From an uncultured Lachnospiraceae bacterium (lineage in GTDB: Bacteria; Bacillota; Clostridia; Lachnospirales; Lachnospiraceae), in NCBI GenBank assembly GCA_910579395.1, contig CAJTUC010000013.1, positions 1 through 64,000 on the forward strand: a stretch of DNA of 64,000 bases, given 5' to 3'. The notes beneath the pieces were generated by a model, which saw only the letters and a program-made list of their open reading frames with translations, had not been told where the DNA came from and did not search any database. Within the stretch, counting starts at the first letter, position 1, and the number at the start of each line of letters is the position of its first letter. Positions 60,836 to 64,000 of the stretch are shown here, piece after piece. The translations under genes were made by a program, and so were the position numbers.

Positions 60836-62224
60836 CTACTCGCCAGCCATGTTTAATTCAGTTCTAAGAGTTTCCTCTATCAGCACTTCCCAATGTCCAT
60901 TGTGGATACTTCCTACCCTGGATATCATTTGCTGTGATTTCATTTTTCTTAGATAATACTTCACTCTATCTACTGTCCACCCAAGTTCCAATGCGTATTC
61001 TTTCTGTGTCAATGTTGGCTTATCATGTACAATTGCAAGGATTGTTTTATCTTCCTCGGATAGCTTCACAGTGCCGTTGGGGGTAGTTTGGTGCGTTTGG
61101 GTAGTTTGGTGCGTTTGGGTAGTTCCATTACTGACACCGAATGTTTCTTTTGTTCTTCGGTACATATTCACCTTGAAATCGCCCTCAAAGTCAATCAACT
61201 CCGGCTCAGGAAGTCCATATTCTTTGCATTCTCTAAAAATCCTCGGAATCCCTGTGCCCCACTTTTCTATAATCTTCATATAGGCAAATGCTCTAGCAAT
61301 AGCGGGATTTCTTGGTTTAGAATACCCTTCCTTTATTTTGGGGATGGAAACATTGTTTAACAGCATTCCCGGAGAAGTCACTTCTAAACGGTCATCAAAA
61401 ATTGCCACCAGAATGTTTCCCGGCTCTAAATAACTGCGATGCACAACAGCATTTGCAATCAGCTCTCGCACACTATCTACAGGAAGTTCATATACATCCT
61501 GCCTGTAGATACCTTGTATCTTCATACCTAGATTAATTTTCTCCAATACATATTGGAAAGCCGCCTCTGCCTGCTCTTGAATCGAACCTCCAAACTCTCG
61601 CCTGTCCACAAAGTAAGCTCTATCTCTCCCCTTGAACACACCACATTGAATAATCGGCTGCATATGTATCGTGCCGGTAAGGAGTGCATACGCATTCGTC
61701 GGAATCACTTTACCGTTTTCTTCCGCAAGCACACCCCATGAAACCAAGGTATTCTTTGTGGCATTTTTGATTTTTGCTTTCTCGCTGTCTTGCCATGTAT
61801 TTTTTAAAGCAATTTATTTCATGCTCTTACAAAGTGTTTCAATTTCTGCATCTGTTACACCCATCCCATTACACGGCTCACTGTCATAATATCGATTCTG
61901 TCCTCTCAAAATCAGTTCTTTCAGCATATATCCTTCTACTGGTCTGGTCGTTTCAGAAATCCTTACATAAGTACCTTCCGGCATGATGCGCGGCTTACAG
62001 GCATCTGAAATCGCACTCGTTATGGCATCCATTGTTTTGAAAATATTGTCCGAATCCATACCGACAACTTTCGACGTTTTATCATCTATGCCAAACACAA
62101 TCCTGCCGCCACTGCCATTCACAAAGGCTACCACCGTTTTCATATACCTGTCACTTTTATCCGGCACGGTTACTTAATATTCAACATTCTTTGATTCACC
62201 GGAAAACAGCATATTTTCAGCCAT
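60836..62224 (-). pseudogene. Broken AlbA_2/ATP-binding (Schlafen-like/RecG-like) gene
   Basis: One reading frame from ATG 62224 (after AGGAG) is interrupted by TAA at 62174-62176 and again at 61814-61816, yet continues in the same frame to 60836. The parts give an N-terminal AlbA_2 domain (MKTVVAFVNGSGGRIVFGID), a GHKL-type ATP-binding domain (ELIANAVVHRSYLEPGNILV, NNVSIPKIKEGYSKPRNPAI) and a winged-helix end. About 30 residues expected between CKPRIMP and TYVRISETTRP are missing. This family acts as transcription or defence-linked ATPase in accessory DNA. It appears inserted between pilC and pilA and decaying. Confidence 0.85.
61081..61124. repeat. 18-bp tandem repeat inside the pseudogene
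   Basis: GGGTAGTTTGGTGCGTTT occurs twice in a row and a third time in part, coding for Thr-Gln-Thr-His-Gln-Thr units in a linker before the winged-helix region. Confidence 0.85.
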
Positions 62225-62324
62225 TGCATACTCCTCGCCATTTTGCTTTTACCAGCACTTTCAGATAAACTCTATAAAGCCGTATATACTATATTTTATT
62301 CCCCAAATTCTAACTTTTATAATT

Positions 62325-63539
62325 TTATAAATTATCCAATGCCTCATACATCGTCATCATCGGCGCCATACATGCCGCAATCAATCCGCCGACTACCACT
62401 GCCAGCACAATGATGATCATCGGTTCCATCGCCGCCATCAGGGACTGCACGGCCAGTTCGACTTCTTCTTCATAATAATCGGCCAGCTTGTTCAGCATTT
62501 CTTCGGTAGAACCCGCTTCCTCACCTATACGGACCATATAGTAGACCATCGGCGGAAAAAGCCCGCAGTTCTGTAAAGGCTGTGAGAGCGGTACACCGAC
62601 CATGATCTGTTCCGTCGCATCATGCAACGCTTCTTTGAACCAGATATTCGTCATCGTATCCGCCACAATACCCACCGCTTCATTCAACGGCACGCCGGCA
62701 GTCAGAAGCGTGCTCAATGTTCTCGCCATCATCGCGGATGCGTTTTTGACGACCAGATTCTTGAGTGCAGGAATCTTTAACTGCAGCTTTCCAAACAGAT
62801 GCTTACCACTATATGTTTTCGCATATGCTTTTATAAGGAAAACAATTCCTATGACAACCGGTATGATAATGAACCAGTAATTCTTCAAAAAATCGCTCAT
62901 CGCGATGACCGCCAGCGTAATGCCCGGCAACTCCGCACCTAACTGCTCAAACATATCCGTATAAGATGGGATAACGACCAGAAGCATAACGATAACAACC
63001 GCTATCGCTACAATCATAACGACGATCGGGTAAATCATCGCCTTTTTCACGAGCGCTTTTGTCTTGGCTGATTTCTCAAACTGTATCGCCATACGCTCCA
63101 TCGAAGTTTCCAGACTACCGGAAGACTCTCCCGCCCTCGCCATCTGTATCAGCAATTCCGGGAAAACTGCCGGATGTTTCGCAAGAGAATCCGCAAAAGT
63201 CTCACCTTTTTCCACGTCAGCCCGGACATTCATCAGAGCCTTCTGCATCTTCTTATTTTCCGTCGCTTCCGCAAGCATACGAAGCGCTTCGATAATCGTA
63301 ACGCCTGCGCGGGTGATACTGGCAAACTGTCGACAGAATACCGACAAGTCTCTCGCCGTCGGCTTCCCTCCGATATCGATGCTGATATCCTTCGTCAATG
63401 CATTCTGTTCCGTCACATCCAGCACAATCAGACCCTGTGCTTTCAGTTCCCTGAGCACCTGCTCTTCGCTGTCGGCCTCCTTGCTGCCCTTTATCTCTTT
63501 TCCGCTTTTATCAATGGCTACGAATCCCCAAGCCGCCAT
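62325..63539 (-). CDS. pilC: Pilus inner-membrane platform protein PilC
   Basis: PilC is the membrane platform on which the PilB/PilT motors act. The 404-residue protein has an N-terminal domain (WGFVAIDKSGKEIKGSKEAD), two GspF repeats (CRQFASITRAGVTIIEALRM and ARTLSTLLTAGVPLNEAVGI) and three or so membrane helices (about 170-195, 215-240, 375-398). ACGGAGG precedes the ATG. It is the first gene after the pilus promoter. Confidence 0.93.
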   Translation of the reverse strand: MAAWGFVAIDKSGKEIKGSKEADSEEQVLRELKAQGLIVLDVTEQNALTKDISIDIGGKPTARDLSVFCRQFASITRAGVTIIEALRMLAEATENKKMQKALMNVRADVEKGETFADSLAKHPAVFPELLIQMARAGESSGSLETSMERMAIQFEKSAKTKALVKKAMIYPIVVMIVAIAVVIVMLLVVIPSYTDMFEQLGAELPGITLAVIAMSDFLKNYWFIIIPVVIGIVFLIKAYAKTYSGKHLFGKLQLKIPALKNLVVKNASAMMARTLSTLLTAGVPLNEAVGIVADTMTNIWFKEALHDATEQIMVGVPLSQPLQNCGLFPPMVYYMVRIGEEAGSTEEMLNKLADYYEEEVELAVQSLMAAMEPMIIIVLAVVVGGLIAACMAPMMTMYEALDNL

Positions 63540-63558
63540 GAGCGAACCTCCGTTGTCT

Positions 63559-63578
63559 TTTGTGATTTATTTCACAAA
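63559..63578. promoter_or_regulatory. CRP/FNR-type palindrome in the pilC leader
   Basis: TTTGTGA-TTTATT-TCACAAA is a perfect palindrome with the TGTGA-N6-TCACA core bound by CRP/FNR-family regulators. It lies downstream of the pilC promoter and about ten bases upstream of the ribosome site. Confidence 0.55.
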
Positions 63579-63608
63579 CATTTTCATAAGTATTGAAGTA
63601 CGATTTAA

Positions 63609-63637
63609 ATTATACTCTTTTCGTCATGATTTTACAA
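63609..63637 (-). promoter_or_regulatory. Sigma-A-type promoter of the pilus operon
   Basis: TTGTAA (63632-63637) and a perfect TATAAT (63609-63614), 17-bp spacer, about 60 bp upstream of the pilC ATG. Four ATGAC(G/A) motifs cluster around and upstream of the -35 (near 63622, 63651, 63661 and 63726). I find no c-di-GMP riboswitch motif between promoter and gene. Confidence 0.7.
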
Positions 63638-63826
63638 GGCGTTAAAGGTTGTCATTTTTCGTCATTTCAAACAAAATTTGCATACATTTTTGTGCAACAT
63701 TCAATCCATCTTGTGTATAGCGCCCGTCATTTTGTTCAATTTGTATATCTTGCAAGAATCAGGAAAAGCATAGCGTATGCAGATTTTGGGGGTGGATTTA
63801 CTTACCTGCGTTCTGCTGTAACAGGC

Positions 63827-63872
63827 AAAAAGGGATAAAGTTCTGTCATGATCCGACAGGCTTTATCCCTTT
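63827..63872 (-). terminator. Strong terminator of the gene to the right
   Basis: AAAGGGATAAAG (63829-63840) pairs with CTTTATCCCTTT (63861-63872), with an inner CTGTC/GACAG stem. On the minus strand it ends in five T, so it terminates a minus-strand transcript entering from beyond the window. Confidence 0.85.
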
Positions 63873-64000
63873 GATCGCTCTTAGGTTATTATTACTGCTA
63901 TTCTTTAATTCTGTCGATTTTTGTCAGGTTTACGCCGGATGCAGAAAGGATAACCTTTAAATCGATGTGTCTTTCTTTAAAGATTTATATACTTCAGACT
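63873..64000. other. Right edge, unassigned
   Basis: One minus-strand frame enters from the edge and is open for 13 codons, stopping with TAA at 63957-63959; another frame is open for 22 codons after a stop (reading HIDLKVILSASGVNLTKIDR before TAG) but has no start. Neither is long enough to name. The terminator next to it implies a minus-strand gene ends here. Confidence 0.3.

Noticed and set aside
60836..61747. Treating the C-terminal piece of the AlbA_2-type gene as an independent intact gene
   Set aside because: The upstream sequence continues in the same frame through the stop codon with family-like residues, so it is one broken gene.
63540..63826. c-di-GMP riboswitch upstream of the pilus operon, as known for some clostridial pili
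   Set aside because: No GEMM-type conserved motifs are visible, and the likely transcription start leaves only about 60 nt of leader.

Overview
The window is a low-to-middle GC Firmicutes chromosome, most likely a motile, Gram-positive gut-type Clostridia of the family Lachnospiraceae. The evidence is the order topA-codY-flgB and fla/che-rpsB-tsf (the Bacillus/Clostridia arrangement), the presence of CheC, CheD, FliY and CodY, Gram-positive ribosome binding sites (AGGAGG type), and Firmicutes-style type IV pilus genes. The genus is inferred, not shown. Every gene called lies on the minus strand, so transcription runs from high to low coordinates.

Reading with transcription, the right part (about 63.5 to 42.6 kb) is a type IV pilus locus: promoter, pilC, a broken AlbA_2-type ATPase gene, the major pilin pilA, prepilin peptidase pilD, a PilM-PilN fusion, pilO, a PilV-like pseudopilin, a DinJ/YafQ toxin-antitoxin pair, a very large PilX-like protein, a GspH-like pseudopilin, a 1,032-residue pseudopilin with Ig-like segments, a 1,711-residue anchored surface protein (DUF5057-like), a 46-residue small protein and a terminator. 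No PilB or PilT ATPase is visible; they would have to lie elsewhere.

Next come topA and codY, each with its own sigma-A-type promoter. The topA promoter has phased A/T tracts and tandem repeats upstream. The codY promoter has a 14/15 match to the CodY box upstream.

From about 39.2 to 2.2 kb lies one long motility operon: flgB-flgC-fliE-fliF-fliG-fliH-fliI-fliJ-motE-fliK-flgD-(TIGR02530-type)-flgE-flbD-motA-motB-fliL-fliM-fliY-cheY-fliO-fliP-fliQ-fliR-flhB-flhA-flhF-flhG-(PilZ)-cheB-cheA-cheW-cheC-cheD-(membrane protein)-fliA, then a tail of a DUF342/FapA protein, a small unknown, a membrane coiled-coil HTH protein (DUF6115-like, in the position of swrB) and an MltG-N-like protein. It encodes the basal body, export gate, hook, C-ring switch, stator, chemotaxis core and sigma-28; flagellin and the cap genes are not in the window. 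The operon ends at a hairpin, followed by rpsB and tsf with their own promoter, a structured leader and a terminator.

The most unusual feature is between flhB and flhA (17408-17672): two tandem three-way-junction-like inverted-repeat units whose helices differ by compensating base changes. A relative lies between fliH and fliI (34274-34356). They look like an undescribed structured RNA or DNA element embedded in the operon.
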